From Bacteroidales bacterium (GTDB lineage Bacteria; Bacteroidota; Bacteroidia; Bacteroidales; UBA932), in contig JAFQFD010000038.1 of NCBI GenBank assembly GCA_017415715.1, forward strand, positions 38,491 to 102,490: DNA of 64,000 bases, read 5' to 3'. Every line of letters begins with the position of its first letter. Within the stretch, counting starts at the first letter, position 1. The notes beneath the pieces are model-generated. The model saw only the letters and a list, made by a program, of their open reading frames with translations, ran no database searches and was not told the origin of the DNA. Of this stretch, positions 34,305 through 44,278 are shown piece by piece. A program made the translations under genes and the position numbers.

Positions 34305-37300
34305 ATGACTAAACTAAAACATTTTCTTGCAGTCCTGCTTATGGCTGTCACTTCTGCGGCTTACGCCCAGAATCTGACCGTGACAGGAACTGTAAAGGAC
34401 TCGTCAACAGGAGAGCCTGTGCCGTTTGCAGCCATCCAGCTGCAGGGCACCATGGTCGGAGGAATGACGGATGCCGACGGTATCTATTCGATCTCTGTTC
34501 CTGCAGACGGAGTCCTCATATTTTCTTCTGTGGGCTATAAGGACATGGAAGTCCCTGTGGCCGGGAAGGCGGTCCATGACGTGCTCCTGCCTCCTGATAC
34601 AGAGATGATTGAAGAGACTATAGTTGTGGCTTTCGGTACGGCGACCAAGGAGTCCTTCACCGGTTCGGCGACTGTCGTGAAGTCTGAGGATCTCCAGAAG
34701 ACCCAGTCTTCAGACGTGACCAGAGCTCTTGAGGGAATGGTGGCCGGAGTCCAGATGACCACTTCTTCTGGATCGCTCGGCAGCTCGCCGTCGATCATGA
34801 TCCGTGGCGTCAGCTCCATCAATGCCGGCACCGCCCCTCTTTATGTGGTGGACGGTGTGCCTTTCAACGGCGATATGAACAACCTGAACTCTGCAGATAT
34901 CGAGTCCATGACAGTCCTCAAGGACGCTGCGTCGAATGCTCTCTACGGAGCCCGCGGTGCCAACGGAGTCATCATGATCACGACCAAGAAGGCCAAGCTC
35001 GGCGAGGCCAAGGTTTCGGTTGATGCAAAGTGGGGACTCAATACCAAGGCGCTCAAGAGCTATGATTACATCAAAGACGCAGGCCTTTACTACGAAACTC
35101 ATTACAATGCCCTCTACAACTACTATCGTCTGGAGAAGGGCATGACAAATGAGGAGGCCAACATCCTTGCGGCAAAGAATGTGTCTGGAGCGGCAGCAGA
35201 CGGCGGTCTGGGCTACCTGACATTCACAGTGCCAGAGGGACAGAACCTCATCGGAAGCAACGGAAAGCTGAATCCTTATGCTACTCCGGGCCGTATGGTG
35301 AATTACATGGGCGAGCAGTTCTGGCTTCAGCCTGATGACTGGATGGACGAGACTTACAAGAACTCTCTCCGTCAGGAATACAACGTGAGCGTGGCCGGAA
35401 CAACAGGAAACGCACAGATATTCGCTTCGTTCGGATACCTGAACAATCAGGCGATCGTGGACGGCTCGGACATGTATCGTTATACCGCCCGCATCAGGGC
35501 TGACTACCAGGCCAAGGAGTGGCTGAAGATCGGTATGAACATGGGTTATACCAACTTCAACTGGAACAACGGTAACTCTGACGAGGGTTCGTCAGGCTCG
35601 GTGGGCAACATCTTCGGTTTCGCTACAATGGTGGCTCCGATCTATCCGGTATACCTCAGAAACGGTGACAAGAGCATCAAATATGACCAGTACGGCAACA
35701 AGAGATATGACTTCGGAGACGGCAGCAACGCGGGCCTTTCACGCCCTATTTCGGGTAATGCCAACGCTCTCCAGACTGTGACTCTCGACACCAACAACAG
35801 CGAAGGCAACGCCATCAACGGTACAGGATATGTCGAAGTGAAATTCCTCAAGGACTTCACATTCACATTCAATGCCGGTATCGGAGTCGATGAGACACGA
35901 AGCACCAGCATCAACAACATGTACTACGGTCAGTTTGCACCGAACGGCGGTATCATCAGCAAGGTTCATGGACGTTCATTCTATCTGAACCTCCAGCAGC
36001 TCCTCAACTGGGACAGGACCTTCGCAGACCACCACCATGTGTCGCTCCTTCTCGGTCACGAGTGGTATAAGTCAACAGGAGTAAGCCTCGGTGCATCAAA
36101 GAGCAAGATGTTCTCTCTGGACAACACCGAGCTCGGCGGTGCCGTGATAGATGGTCAGACAGCTTCTTCGGGAAGGTCTGACTACAACAACGAGGGATAT
36201 TTCCTCAGGGCGCAGTACGACTTCCAGAACAAGATATTCGCCAGCGCTTCATTCCGTCGCGACGCGTCTTCACGCTTCCATCCGGATCACCGCTGGGGTA
36301 ACTTCTGGTCACTCGGAGGAGGCTGGCTCATCAACTATGAGCCTTGGTTCAACGTACGTTGGGTCGACATGCTCAAGATCAAGGCTTCCATCGGTTCGCA
36401 GGGTAACGACAACATCGCAGACTATCTCTACACTGACATGTACTCGATCACAAACAGTGACGGAGAGATCGGTATCAAGAGGGGCTCGATCGGAAATCCA
36501 GACATCACATGGGAGACCAACACGAACTTCAACGCCGGTTTTGACTTCGACCTCTTCAGGGGAAGGCTTTCCGGTTCGCTCGAATACTTCTATCGTCTGA
36601 CTTCGGACATGCTCTACTTCGTGTCCATTCCGATTTCATACGGTTTCAGCGGATACTACGACAATATCGGTGACATGAGAAACTCGGGTATCGAGTTCGC
36701 GGTCAACGGATCGATCATGAACAAGAGGAACTTCCGTTGGGACGCATACCTGAACTTCACCCACTATACCAACAAGATCATCATGCTCCCTGACACTCAC
36801 AAGAACCGTGAGATCGACGGATACCAGGGATACGCATCAGGCAACAAGTTCGTGGCCGAGGGCCTTCCTCTCAACACCTTCCTCATGCCTAAATATGCCG
36901 GTGTAGACAAGACAAACGGTCTTCCTATGTGGTACAAGGACATTCTCGGAGACGACGGTGAGGTCATCGGAACCACAATGACATCAGAGTATTCCGAGGC
37001 TACGGAATATCTCTGCGACGATCCAACACCTAAGCTTTACGGAGGTTTCGGAACGTCGTTCAACTTCTATAACTTCGACATTTCAGCAGCATTCACATAC
37101 TCGATCGGAGGTCTGACATATGACTCCGGATATGCTTCGTACATGTCGCCTCCAGGCGGTACTGTCGGCTCTAACTTCCATAGGGATGTCCTCAAGGCAT
37201 GGACACCGGAGAACAAGGATTCGGATGTTCCCCGCTTTGTTTACCAGGACCAGAACATCAACGCTTCTTCAGACAGGTTCCTTGTTCCTGCAAGCTACCT

Positions 37301-37517
37301 GAACTTCCAGAATGCACAGATCGGATATACCATTCCGTCTAACATCACCAGCAAGATAAAGGTTGACAGAGTCAGAGTATATGTCGCTTGCGACAACATC
37401 TGGTACTGGTCATACCGTCATGGTCTTGATCCGCGAAGCAGCTTCTCGGGTGGTACCAATTACGCAAGCAACTCGCCGGTAAGAACCATCACAGGCGGTA
37501 TCAACATCACATTCTAA
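34305..37517 (+). CDS. SusC/RagA family TonB-dependent outer-membrane transporter (3)
   Basis: A 1070-residue SusC-like barrel, the largest of the three. Signal peptide MTKLKHFLAVLLMAVTSAAYAQ. The regulatory-like domain begins GTVKDSSTGEPVPFAAIQLQG, similar to SusC (1). The plug has DAASNALYGARGANGVIMITT and the barrel ends GGINITF. Codon choice is strongly biased, with frequent CTC and AAG codons, suggesting high expression. It starts a unit running through to 44183 with SusD, a large lipoprotein, a second subtilisin and a small lipoprotein. Confidence 0.95.
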   Translation: MTKLKHFLAVLLMAVTSAAYAQNLTVTGTVKDSSTGEPVPFAAIQLQGTMVGGMTDADGIYSISVPADGVLIFSSVGYKDMEVPVAGKAVHDVLLPPDTEMIEETIVVAFGTATKESFTGSATVVKSEDLQKTQSSDVTRALEGMVAGVQMTTSSGSLGSSPSIMIRGVSSINAGTAPLYVVDGVPFNGDMNNLNSADIESMTVLKDAASNALYGARGANGVIMITTKKAKLGEAKVSVDAKWGLNTKALKSYDYIKDAGLYYETHYNALYNYYRLEKGMTNEEANILAAKNVSGAAADGGLGYLTFTVPEGQNLIGSNGKLNPYATPGRMVNYMGEQFWLQPDDWMDETYKNSLRQEYNVSVAGTTGNAQIFASFGYLNNQAIVDGSDMYRYTARIRADYQAKEWLKIGMNMGYTNFNWNNGNSDEGSSGSVGNIFGFATMVAPIYPVYLRNGDKSIKYDQYGNKRYDFGDGSNAGLSRPISGNANALQTVTLDTNNSEGNAINGTGYVEVKFLKDFTFTFNAGIGVDETRSTSINNMYYGQFAPNGGIISKVHGRSFYLNLQQLLNWDRTFADHHHVSLLLGHEWYKSTGVSLGASKSKMFSLDNTELGGAVIDGQTASSGRSDYNNEGYFLRAQYDFQNKIFASASFRRDASSRFHPDHRWGNFWSLGGGWLINYEPWFNVRWVDMLKIKASIGSQGNDNIADYLYTDMYSITNSDGEIGIKRGSIGNPDITWETNTNFNAGFDFDLFRGRLSGSLEYFYRLTSDMLYFVSIPISYGFSGYYDNIGDMRNSGIEFAVNGSIMNKRNFRWDAYLNFTHYTNKIIMLPDTHKNREIDGYQGYASGNKFVAEGLPLNTFLMPKYAGVDKTNGLPMWYKDILGDDGEVIGTTMTSEYSEATEYLCDDPTPKLYGGFGTSFNFYNFDISAAFTYSIGGLTYDSGYASYMSPPGGTVGSNFHRDVLKAWTPENKDSDVPRFVYQDQNINASSDRFLVPASYLNFQNAQIGYTIPSNITSKIKVDRVRVYVACDNIWYWSYRHGLDPRSSFSGGTNYASNSPVRTITGGINITF

Positions 37518-37535
37518 AAAGAGGAGGCGTAAGAT

Positions 37536-39218
37536 ATGAAGAATACAATAATAAAAGTTTCTGCAATTATTGCTGCGGTCGTGTTCTCCGCTTCCTGCAT
37601 CAAGGAGAGTGTTCCTGTAGGAGGTTCGGTGAAGCAGGACCAGGTTTCGGCGTCAGACTTCGCTCTGATGTCAATGATCAAGGCCATGCCAGCAAGCATG
37701 TCGACATCCGGCACCGGAGGGTATGCCAGCTCATACGGTGACCACACCGACTTCGGCATCCCCGGCATCCACCTCCGTCTGGAGCACATGCTCGAGGATA
37801 TCGCCACAATGGCCGACAACCCATATTACAACAGATTCTATGCATATGACCTGAATCAGGCTCAGGGATACCAGTATACATACTGCGCATATTTCTGGGA
37901 CATGTATTACACCTGGATCAGACTCGCCAATGACGTCATCGCTTCAATGCTTCCTGCCATAGAGGACGGCGCTGACGAGACGACAATGGCTCAGCTCAAG
38001 GACAATCTCGGTCAGGCATATGCCTACAGGGCATGGTGCTACCTCGACCTTGCAAGGCTTTACGAGCCTAAGGAGTCTGCAGAGCTTCCTATCCCTTCGG
38101 ATATCGTGGAGCTGACAGTTCCTATCGTTGACGAGAACACCACGATCGAGGACTGCAAGAGAAATCCGCGTGTGAAGCGTCAGGAAATGTACGAGTTCAT
38201 CCTTGCAGACCTCAAGAGGGCTGAGGAAAACCTCGATCCTGCTTCCGTGACATTCTCCCGTCCGACCCTCATGATGGTCTACGGACTGTATGCAAGGGCA
38301 TATCTCGAACTCGGATACGAAAGGACAGGATACAACAAGGAAATGTTTGCAAAGGCTTCCGAGTATGCCCGCAAGGTCATCGACGAGAGCGGAAAGACTC
38401 CTCTCACACAGGAGCAGTGGACAAATCCGACGACAGGATTCAACAGCGCATCGTCAAACAACGCATGGATATGGGGTCTGGCTCTCTCTTCAGAGAACCT
38501 GAACAACCTCCTTACCCACACTTCTCACATGTCTTCCGAGGCGGCGTGGGGATATGCATGCTACGCGCAGTTCGGAGCCAGCCAGCTTCTCTATGATGCG
38601 ATCCCTGAGAGCGACTTCAGAAAGCTCTCGTGGCTCGGTCCGAAGAAGGAAGAATGGACAAGCGGAAAGTATCGCTTCGCCGGCACATCGGAGGATGTGG
38701 ATGCGTTCCTGAACGGTCTGGGACGTCCGGCAGCGAAGCCTTATGTGGCTCTGAAGTTCCGTCCTGCTCAGGGTGAGTGCAACGACTTCAACCTCGGTAA
38801 TGCCATCGACTACTGTCTGATGCGTGTCGAGGAAATGCATTTCATCGACATCGAGGCTCAGTATCATCTGGATCCTGCAAAGGGCGTACAGCTCCTCAAG
38901 GACTTCATGCATGACTACAGGGATGCAAGCTACAACCGCATACCTGCCGGAGCGGATCTCGAGACCTTCAAGAAGGAGCTCCTCCTTCAGAAGAGGATCG
39001 AGTTCTGGGGCGAAGGCATCCTGCTTTATGACTACAAACGTCTTGACCAGCCTATCGACAGGTCTGCTGCCAACCATGCAGGCGTGTTCAAGCTCAGGAC
39101 ACAGCGTCGTTCGCCACAGTGGAACATCGTCATAACCCGTGCCGAGTTCCAGTCGAACACCGCTATCAATGAGAGTCTCAATAACCCTGATCCTTCTGAC
39201 AAGATAGAGGTCCTTTAA
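37536..39218 (+). CDS. SusD/RagB family nutrient-binding lipoprotein (3)
   Basis: A 560-residue SusD-like lipoprotein. Signal peptide ends FSASC (lipobox), followed by IKESVPV. SusD features: WIRLANDVIASML, DNLGQAYAYRAWCYLDLARLYEP, ALKFRPAQGE and the C-terminal RIEFWGEGILLYDYKRL, which is typical of the longer RagB-type branch. The C-terminus lacks the NPGYG ending seen in the other two, closing with NESLNNPDPSDKIEVL. Partner of SusC (3), 18 bp upstream. Confidence 0.93.
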   Translation: MKNTIIKVSAIIAAVVFSASCIKESVPVGGSVKQDQVSASDFALMSMIKAMPASMSTSGTGGYASSYGDHTDFGIPGIHLRLEHMLEDIATMADNPYYNRFYAYDLNQAQGYQYTYCAYFWDMYYTWIRLANDVIASMLPAIEDGADETTMAQLKDNLGQAYAYRAWCYLDLARLYEPKESAELPIPSDIVELTVPIVDENTTIEDCKRNPRVKRQEMYEFILADLKRAEENLDPASVTFSRPTLMMVYGLYARAYLELGYERTGYNKEMFAKASEYARKVIDESGKTPLTQEQWTNPTTGFNSASSNNAWIWGLALSSENLNNLLTHTSHMSSEAAWGYACYAQFGASQLLYDAIPESDFRKLSWLGPKKEEWTSGKYRFAGTSEDVDAFLNGLGRPAAKPYVALKFRPAQGECNDFNLGNAIDYCLMRVEEMHFIDIEAQYHLDPAKGVQLLKDFMHDYRDASYNRIPAGADLETFKKELLLQKRIEFWGEGILLYDYKRLDQPIDRSAANHAGVFKLRTQRRSPQWNIVITRAEFQSNTAINESLNNPDPSDKIEVL

Positions 39219-39222
39219 TACT

Positions 39223-41691
39223 ATGAAGAAGATGAAAAGGTACATATTATATATAATGACCGCTCTGATGTCGCTCGCGCTTGCTTCATGCGCAGAGGAA
39301 GAGCTTCACGCGCCGGGCGAGCTTGACAGCGACAACTGCTATGGCGTATACTTCCCGGCTCAGAAGGGCCTGGGCGACCTGCAGATCGAGCCGGACGACC
39401 CGACAACACTAACATTCCTCGTCCGCAGAACCAACCCGAGAGGAAAAATCCACGTGCCGGTGACCATCAAGGCAAACTATCCGGTCTTTACAGTTGAGGA
39501 AATCGTTTTCGAAGACGGTGAGCCTGCTTCGCAGCTCGTGGTCCATTTCCCTTCAGCGAAGATTGCAACGACTTATGAGTGCACTCTCGTCCTTGACGGA
39601 GATGAGTATGTCTCTAAATATTCTGCTAACCCTACCCACATCAGCTTCTCTGTCACAAGAGTGCAGTGGAACGATGTCGTGGGACCGGGCGGAGAGACGA
39701 CAGGAAGGTGGCGTGACGGCATCTTCCCTGAGTGGTTTGCTGTTACAAACCCATACCTTGAAAGACAGATCGTCATTCAGGAGCGTGATGACATGCCTGG
39801 ATTCTACAGGACATTCGATGTCTACAACAGCAATTATCTCAGCGAGATGTTCAATGCAAACCTCTCTGCCCTCTGCATGGAGCAGAACTATACTTACATC
39901 AATGCCACCAATCCTGAGAAGGTGTGGATCCCTACATTCTCCACAGGCGTGGTGATGTCTCCGCAGTATGGAGTGATGAGCATAGGTTCGTATGTCGTTG
40001 AGAACGATGATGATTTCGATGCTTCCATAGCCTCCGTATATGGTACGCTCAAGGAAGGCGTGATCGAATTCCCTTCAGGAGCCCTTCAGATGAAGCTCGA
40101 GACAATGGGCTGGTACACAGCCAATTCTGCGGGTATGCATCGTATCATACTCCCGGGATACAGGGCGAAGGACTATGGTCTCGACATCTCTGCCGGAGTG
40201 TCTTCAGAGGAAGGAGAACTTCCTGTGAATGTGACCCTTGGCATGGACATCGCCCAGGTGAAGCTTGCCGTATATGAGGGCACGCTCACCGAGTCGGCTG
40301 CCGCTCAGCAGGCTGAGCGTATAGCCGATGGTGTCGCAGACGGAAGCGCTGGCGAGATCGTGACAGTGTCACGTTCTTCTGCAGTGAACTATAAGTTCGA
40401 GAAGACCGGCATGTATACAGTGGTTGCTGCAGGTATCGATGTTGCCGGCAATCATATGACCACGGAATTCGCGACATTCGGATACCTCAAGGCAGGTGAT
40501 GACTCCAACAAGGTCATCCTTCATAGCGGTCTTATCTGCTCAGACAAGTATGCTTCTGAAGGACTGACTTCAAAGAACTCTCTCGAGATCTATATATCAG
40601 GAAAGAACATCCAGCGTCTCCATGCCGGACTCTACTCAAAGGAGAAGTGGGAGCAGAATCCTGAAGGCGTAAAGAAGGAGATAACAGCATCCCAGATGAA
40701 CAAGGCCAGCCTTGACCTCGTGAACGGTTCCGGACTGAACCTCAAGCAGGGATACCTCGTGCCGGGCACGGAGTATGTCCTTGTGCTCAAGGCATACAAC
40801 GGATATCGTGAAGAGTTCTTCATTTCTGAGGCCAAGACCGGAGGAGAGTGGGACGCGAGACTTGCTGAGTATGACCTCTCTGACGTAGACATGAACCTCA
40901 TTCCGGCAAACAAGAACGGATATTGCGGCAAATATCATTACTATGCGCTCGAGGGCGACATGTACTCCCGCGCATACCTCGGCGATGTTACTGTATCGAC
41001 AGAATTCCCTGCGGAATATACTCCAAGCATGAGCGGATATGAGTTTGTCAACATCAAGGGACTCTTCCCTCAGGCACGCTCGTTCGGTCTTGAAGATGAT
41101 TCGTTCTCATTCATCTATTATGACAACCTCCTTTATAACTTCGAGCAGGCATTCGAGAGCTTCTATTCAGACGGCACCCTCTTCTATCCTGCAGCATTCA
41201 TGTATACGGCCGGAGGCTCGGCATATGGCGGACGAATGGGACTTCTCGGAGCATTTGTCAGAGACGGATATCTCAGCATCATGGACTCAGGTATGTTCGC
41301 CGAGTATGGCGAGTATGTTGAAGGATTCGCAGTGATCGCTTACCAGGATCCTAATCAGACCACATATTCAGGTCTCATCGACCTGGTGACCAGCATTCTT
41401 CTGGTGCGCGAAGACCTTGATCCTGATCCGATCATCGACGAACGCAAGCAGCAGGATGAAAGCGAATCCGCATCAGTGCAGGCTTCCGCTCTCAGGAACC
41501 TTGATGTGATCATCCGTCAGGGACCTGACAACATGGTAGAGTCATTCGACGGCTTCATCAAGTCTTCTTTCGAGAAGGCACGTTCACAGGTGATGCCAAA
41601 GAATTACATCGACCTTGACAACCTGCAGATATCGCAGCAGCCTTCATTTGAGATAAGGCCGGCAGCGTACACAGTAACTGTTTCCGAATAA
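39223..41691 (+). CDS. Large lipoprotein of unknown function in SusE position
   Basis: An 822-residue lipoprotein with signal peptide ending LALASC and acidic residues after the cysteine (AEEELHAPGELDSD). The first 150 residues look like a beta-sandwich (LTFLVRRTNPRGKIHVPVTI, repeated hydrophobic alternation). The middle contains Ig/fibronectin-like segments (KLAVYEGTLTESAAAQQAE; VPGTEYVLVLKAYNG) and the last 300 residues are aromatic-rich with no motif I know. It lies 4 bp after SusD (3) and 11 bp before the second subtilisin. A substrate-binding role at the surface is an inference from location. Confidence 0.8.
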   Translation: MKKMKRYILYIMTALMSLALASCAEEELHAPGELDSDNCYGVYFPAQKGLGDLQIEPDDPTTLTFLVRRTNPRGKIHVPVTIKANYPVFTVEEIVFEDGEPASQLVVHFPSAKIATTYECTLVLDGDEYVSKYSANPTHISFSVTRVQWNDVVGPGGETTGRWRDGIFPEWFAVTNPYLERQIVIQERDDMPGFYRTFDVYNSNYLSEMFNANLSALCMEQNYTYINATNPEKVWIPTFSTGVVMSPQYGVMSIGSYVVENDDDFDASIASVYGTLKEGVIEFPSGALQMKLETMGWYTANSAGMHRIILPGYRAKDYGLDISAGVSSEEGELPVNVTLGMDIAQVKLAVYEGTLTESAAAQQAERIADGVADGSAGEIVTVSRSSAVNYKFEKTGMYTVVAAGIDVAGNHMTTEFATFGYLKAGDDSNKVILHSGLICSDKYASEGLTSKNSLEIYISGKNIQRLHAGLYSKEKWEQNPEGVKKEITASQMNKASLDLVNGSGLNLKQGYLVPGTEYVLVLKAYNGYREEFFISEAKTGGEWDARLAEYDLSDVDMNLIPANKNGYCGKYHYYALEGDMYSRAYLGDVTVSTEFPAEYTPSMSGYEFVNIKGLFPQARSFGLEDDSFSFIYYDNLLYNFEQAFESFYSDGTLFYPAAFMYTAGGSAYGGRMGLLGAFVRDGYLSIMDSGMFAEYGEYVEGFAVIAYQDPNQTTYSGLIDLVTSILLVREDLDPDPIIDERKQQDESESASVQASALRNLDVIIRQGPDNMVESFDGFIKSSFEKARSQVMPKNYIDLDNLQISQQPSFEIRPAAYTVTVSE

Positions 41692-41702
41692 TCTGAATTA
41701 AT

Positions 41703-43727
41703 ATGAAGACAAATATGATAAGAAGATTTATCAGTGTTCTGCTTCCGACCGCCTTGCTGGCTGCTGGTTGCGCTGAGGTGGAGTCTCCGCTCCTCGAGGA
41801 GGCGGAAACTCCGGCTGCAGTCCTTGCAACCAAGTGCGTGAATACTGTTGAGAAGGCTGACGACGGCACGCTCCTCCTTTATCTGGAGGAGGATGTCGCT
41901 CTCAGGCTTGCTGAAGGCGAATCTGTTCCGGAGTGGGAACATGTCTGTGCTGAGCTTGGTGTAGACCATGTCGAAAAGCTCTTTCCGAAGACCGATGACG
42001 AGCTTTCACGCATGTATGGCCTTCACCGCTGGTTCATGGTTTCCTTCCCGGCATCTGCAGATGTGCAGAAGGTGGCTCAGGGAATGGCGAAGCTCAACAA
42101 TGTAAAGGGCATCCAGTTCAACACTCAGTATGAGAGGAAGTTCGGCAGCGAGGCTCCTATAGCATGGAAGCCATTCCAGGGCCGTGGATACGGAGAGTTC
42201 AATCTGCCATTCAATGATCCTATGCTCGTTGACCAATGGCATTACATCAACAACAAGGACATGAGTGTCGCCGAGACCTCAAGGACCGGCGCCGACATCA
42301 ATGTCAAGAATGCCTGGGGTCTTACCGGAGGTGATCCGCGAATCATCGTTGCCGTGTGCGACGAGGGTGTCAAGTATACTCATCCGGACCTTGTAGAGAA
42401 CATGTGGGTGAACACAGCAGAGATCCCTGACAACAACATCGATGACGACAATAACGGCTATGTTGATGACATTCACGGATGGAACTTCCTTCACACGGAG
42501 AAGTATCCTAAGAAGATCAGCTGGAACGAGCCGGGTGACGTGAGCCATGGAACTCATGTTGCAGGAACAGTAGCTGCAGTCAATAACAACGGCATCGGAG
42601 TCAGCGGTGTTGCAGGTGGTACCGGAAACGGTGACGGCTGCCGCATAATGTCATGCCAGGTGTTCTCGGGATCAAGTTCTGCAACGGTAGGAGCACGAGC
42701 AAGAGCATATCACTATGCTGCTCAGATGGGTGCTTCTGTCCTCCAGTGCTCATACGGAAATGAGGGTGGATACATCACTTCTGACAACATGTTCGAGACA
42801 TCTTACAATGTGGAGATGGCTGCATTGAGATATTTCAGGGAATACAAGAGTGAGAATCCGGCTTCCAATGCCTCTCCTGTGAACAAGAACATCATAGTCT
42901 TCGCGGCCGGCAATGAAGGATCTCCGATCTCCGGCTATCCTGCAGCGCACAAGGAGATAATATCAGTTACAGCCTTCGGACCGGACTATCTTCCTACCAA
43001 TTATACCAATTATGGTCCAGGCTCCAACATTGCGGCTCCGGGCGGAGATGTGGCGATCAATATGACCACTACTTCAGAAAGATCCCAGATACTTTCTACA
43101 ACTGCGGTAGAGTCTGAGAACTATGACTCCAACTACGGCTGGATGCAGGGAACCTCAATGGCCTGCCCTCATGTGTCTGGCGTTATCGCTCTCGGCATGT
43201 CATATGCTCTCAAGATAGGAAAGACATTCGATTATGATGAGTTCATAGGTATTCTTTATTCATCTGTCAATGACATTGACTACTATATCGAGACCTGTAC
43301 CAAGGAGGCTAACGGCATGGCCTTCGACCTTACTCCATATTGGAGGAAGATGGGAACAGGCGCACTGGATGCGTGGAAGTTCCTGATGAACATCGAGGGT
43401 ACTCCAAACCTTGTGGCAAAGATCGGCGAAGAGTCCAAGGTGTCTCTCGTGAACAGCTTCGGCGCGTCTGCAGGCAACCTTACTTATACGAGGATGGAGA
43501 TAAGTGATGAAGCTCACGAGGCTCTCGGCATCGAAGGTGAGCCGTATATCAACAACGGAAGACTGTTCATCAAGTGTACGAAATATGGATCTGCCAAGAT
43601 CAGGATATATGCCATTGCCGGCGGAGACAATCTTGCTACAGATGCAGTAATGGGTGGATCGGAGTTCTACAGAGAGGTGTCACTTCTCTCACGTGACTCT
43701 GTGGCAGAAAATGGCGGATGGCTCTAA
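41703..43727 (+). CDS. S8 subtilisin-like peptidase lipoprotein
   Basis: A 674-residue protease with lipobox LLAAGC (C23). After a propeptide-like region (LLLYLEEDVALRL ... LHRWFMVSFP, similar in layout to that of the 26143 gene), the S8 domain shows D220 (VAVCDEGVKYTHPDL), H282 (SHGTHVAGTVAAV), N404 (FAAGNEG) and S485 (GTSMACPHVSGV). An acidic Asp/Asn-rich segment IPDNNIDDDNNGYVDD (241-256) probably binds calcium. The C-terminus ends VAENGGWL with no T9SS domain, unlike its neighbour. It is likely surface-anchored and supplies peptides to SusCD (3). Confidence 0.93.
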   Translation: MKTNMIRRFISVLLPTALLAAGCAEVESPLLEEAETPAAVLATKCVNTVEKADDGTLLLYLEEDVALRLAEGESVPEWEHVCAELGVDHVEKLFPKTDDELSRMYGLHRWFMVSFPASADVQKVAQGMAKLNNVKGIQFNTQYERKFGSEAPIAWKPFQGRGYGEFNLPFNDPMLVDQWHYINNKDMSVAETSRTGADINVKNAWGLTGGDPRIIVAVCDEGVKYTHPDLVENMWVNTAEIPDNNIDDDNNGYVDDIHGWNFLHTEKYPKKISWNEPGDVSHGTHVAGTVAAVNNNGIGVSGVAGGTGNGDGCRIMSCQVFSGSSSATVGARARAYHYAAQMGASVLQCSYGNEGGYITSDNMFETSYNVEMAALRYFREYKSENPASNASPVNKNIIVFAAGNEGSPISGYPAAHKEIISVTAFGPDYLPTNYTNYGPGSNIAAPGGDVAINMTTTSERSQILSTTAVESENYDSNYGWMQGTSMACPHVSGVIALGMSYALKIGKTFDYDEFIGILYSSVNDIDYYIETCTKEANGMAFDLTPYWRKMGTGALDAWKFLMNIEGTPNLVAKIGEESKVSLVNSFGASAGNLTYTRMEISDEAHEALGIEGEPYINNGRLFIKCTKYGSAKIRIYAIAGGDNLATDAVMGGSEFYREVSLLSRDSVAENGGWL

Positions 43728-43739
43728 AATGTTAATGCT

Positions 43740-44183
43740 ATGAAGAAGTTTATTTCAAGAATAATGTTCTGCGCGATGGCGCTCTTCGCTTTCGCAGCAT
43801 GCTCTGATCCAGAGGCGGAGAAACTTGAGAAGGTGGTAGGTGAATGGCACTATTCAGGCACTGAGTCAGGAGTAGAGCTGGATGTATACCTCGCCCTTTC
43901 GTCTGACTATACATTCGAGCTCTACCAGAAGATAGGCGAAGGCCCGCATTACCTTTACAAGGGCAAGTTCGACTATGACGGAGAAGTCCTAAGCGGCACA
44001 TACAACGACTATACGCCTTGGGCTCATGACTACAAGGTGTCAAGGTCCGGAAACTCGATGACCCTGACCTCGACAACAGCCACCTACTCGGTGACATACA
44101 CCAGGAAGTCAATCCCGGAAGAAGTGAAGACCCACTACATGCCGGTAACAAAAGCCGAAGCAGCGGCTCAGCCGGTACTATAG
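43740..44183 (+). CDS. Small lipocalin-like lipoprotein
   Basis: A 147-residue protein with a lipoprotein signal (MALFAFAAC, lipobox FAAC). The body is an eight-strand-like pattern: VVGEWHYSG, LDVYLALSSDYTFELYQK, LYKGKFDYDGEVLSGTYND, then NSMTLTSTTATYSVTYTRK. This resembles the lipocalin-like DUF families common in Bacteroidota. It is last in the third SusCD unit, 12 bp after the subtilisin. Function is unknown; possibilities include binding of a hydrophobic ligand or protease inhibition, neither shown by sequence. Confidence 0.75.
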   Translation: MKKFISRIMFCAMALFAFAACSDPEAEKLEKVVGEWHYSGTESGVELDVYLALSSDYTFELYQKIGEGPHYLYKGKFDYDGEVLSGTYNDYTPWAHDYKVSRSGNSMTLTSTTATYSVTYTRKSIPEEVKTHYMPVTKAEAAAQPVL

Positions 44184-44197
44184 AAATCTTGATATAT

Positions 44198-44277
44198 AAT
44201 TGTGGCTTATAGCCCTGACGGCATTGGCTCCCGAAAAGGGAAGTGGGAAGGACCGTCAAGGGCTATAAGCCACAATT
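44198..44277. repeat. Long hairpin element, family 2 (copy 1)
   Basis: Arms at 44198-44221 and 44253-44277 are complementary over 24 bp with a single bulged base. The 31-nt loop begins CATTGGCTCCCGAAAAGGGA, containing an inner TCCC-GAAAA-GGGA hairpin, and ends TGGGAAGGA. The core recurs at 59271 and 59131. It fills the gap between convergent genes and abuts the aldo/keto reductase stop at 44279, so it may terminate both. Confidence 0.8.
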
Positions 44278-44278
44278 G

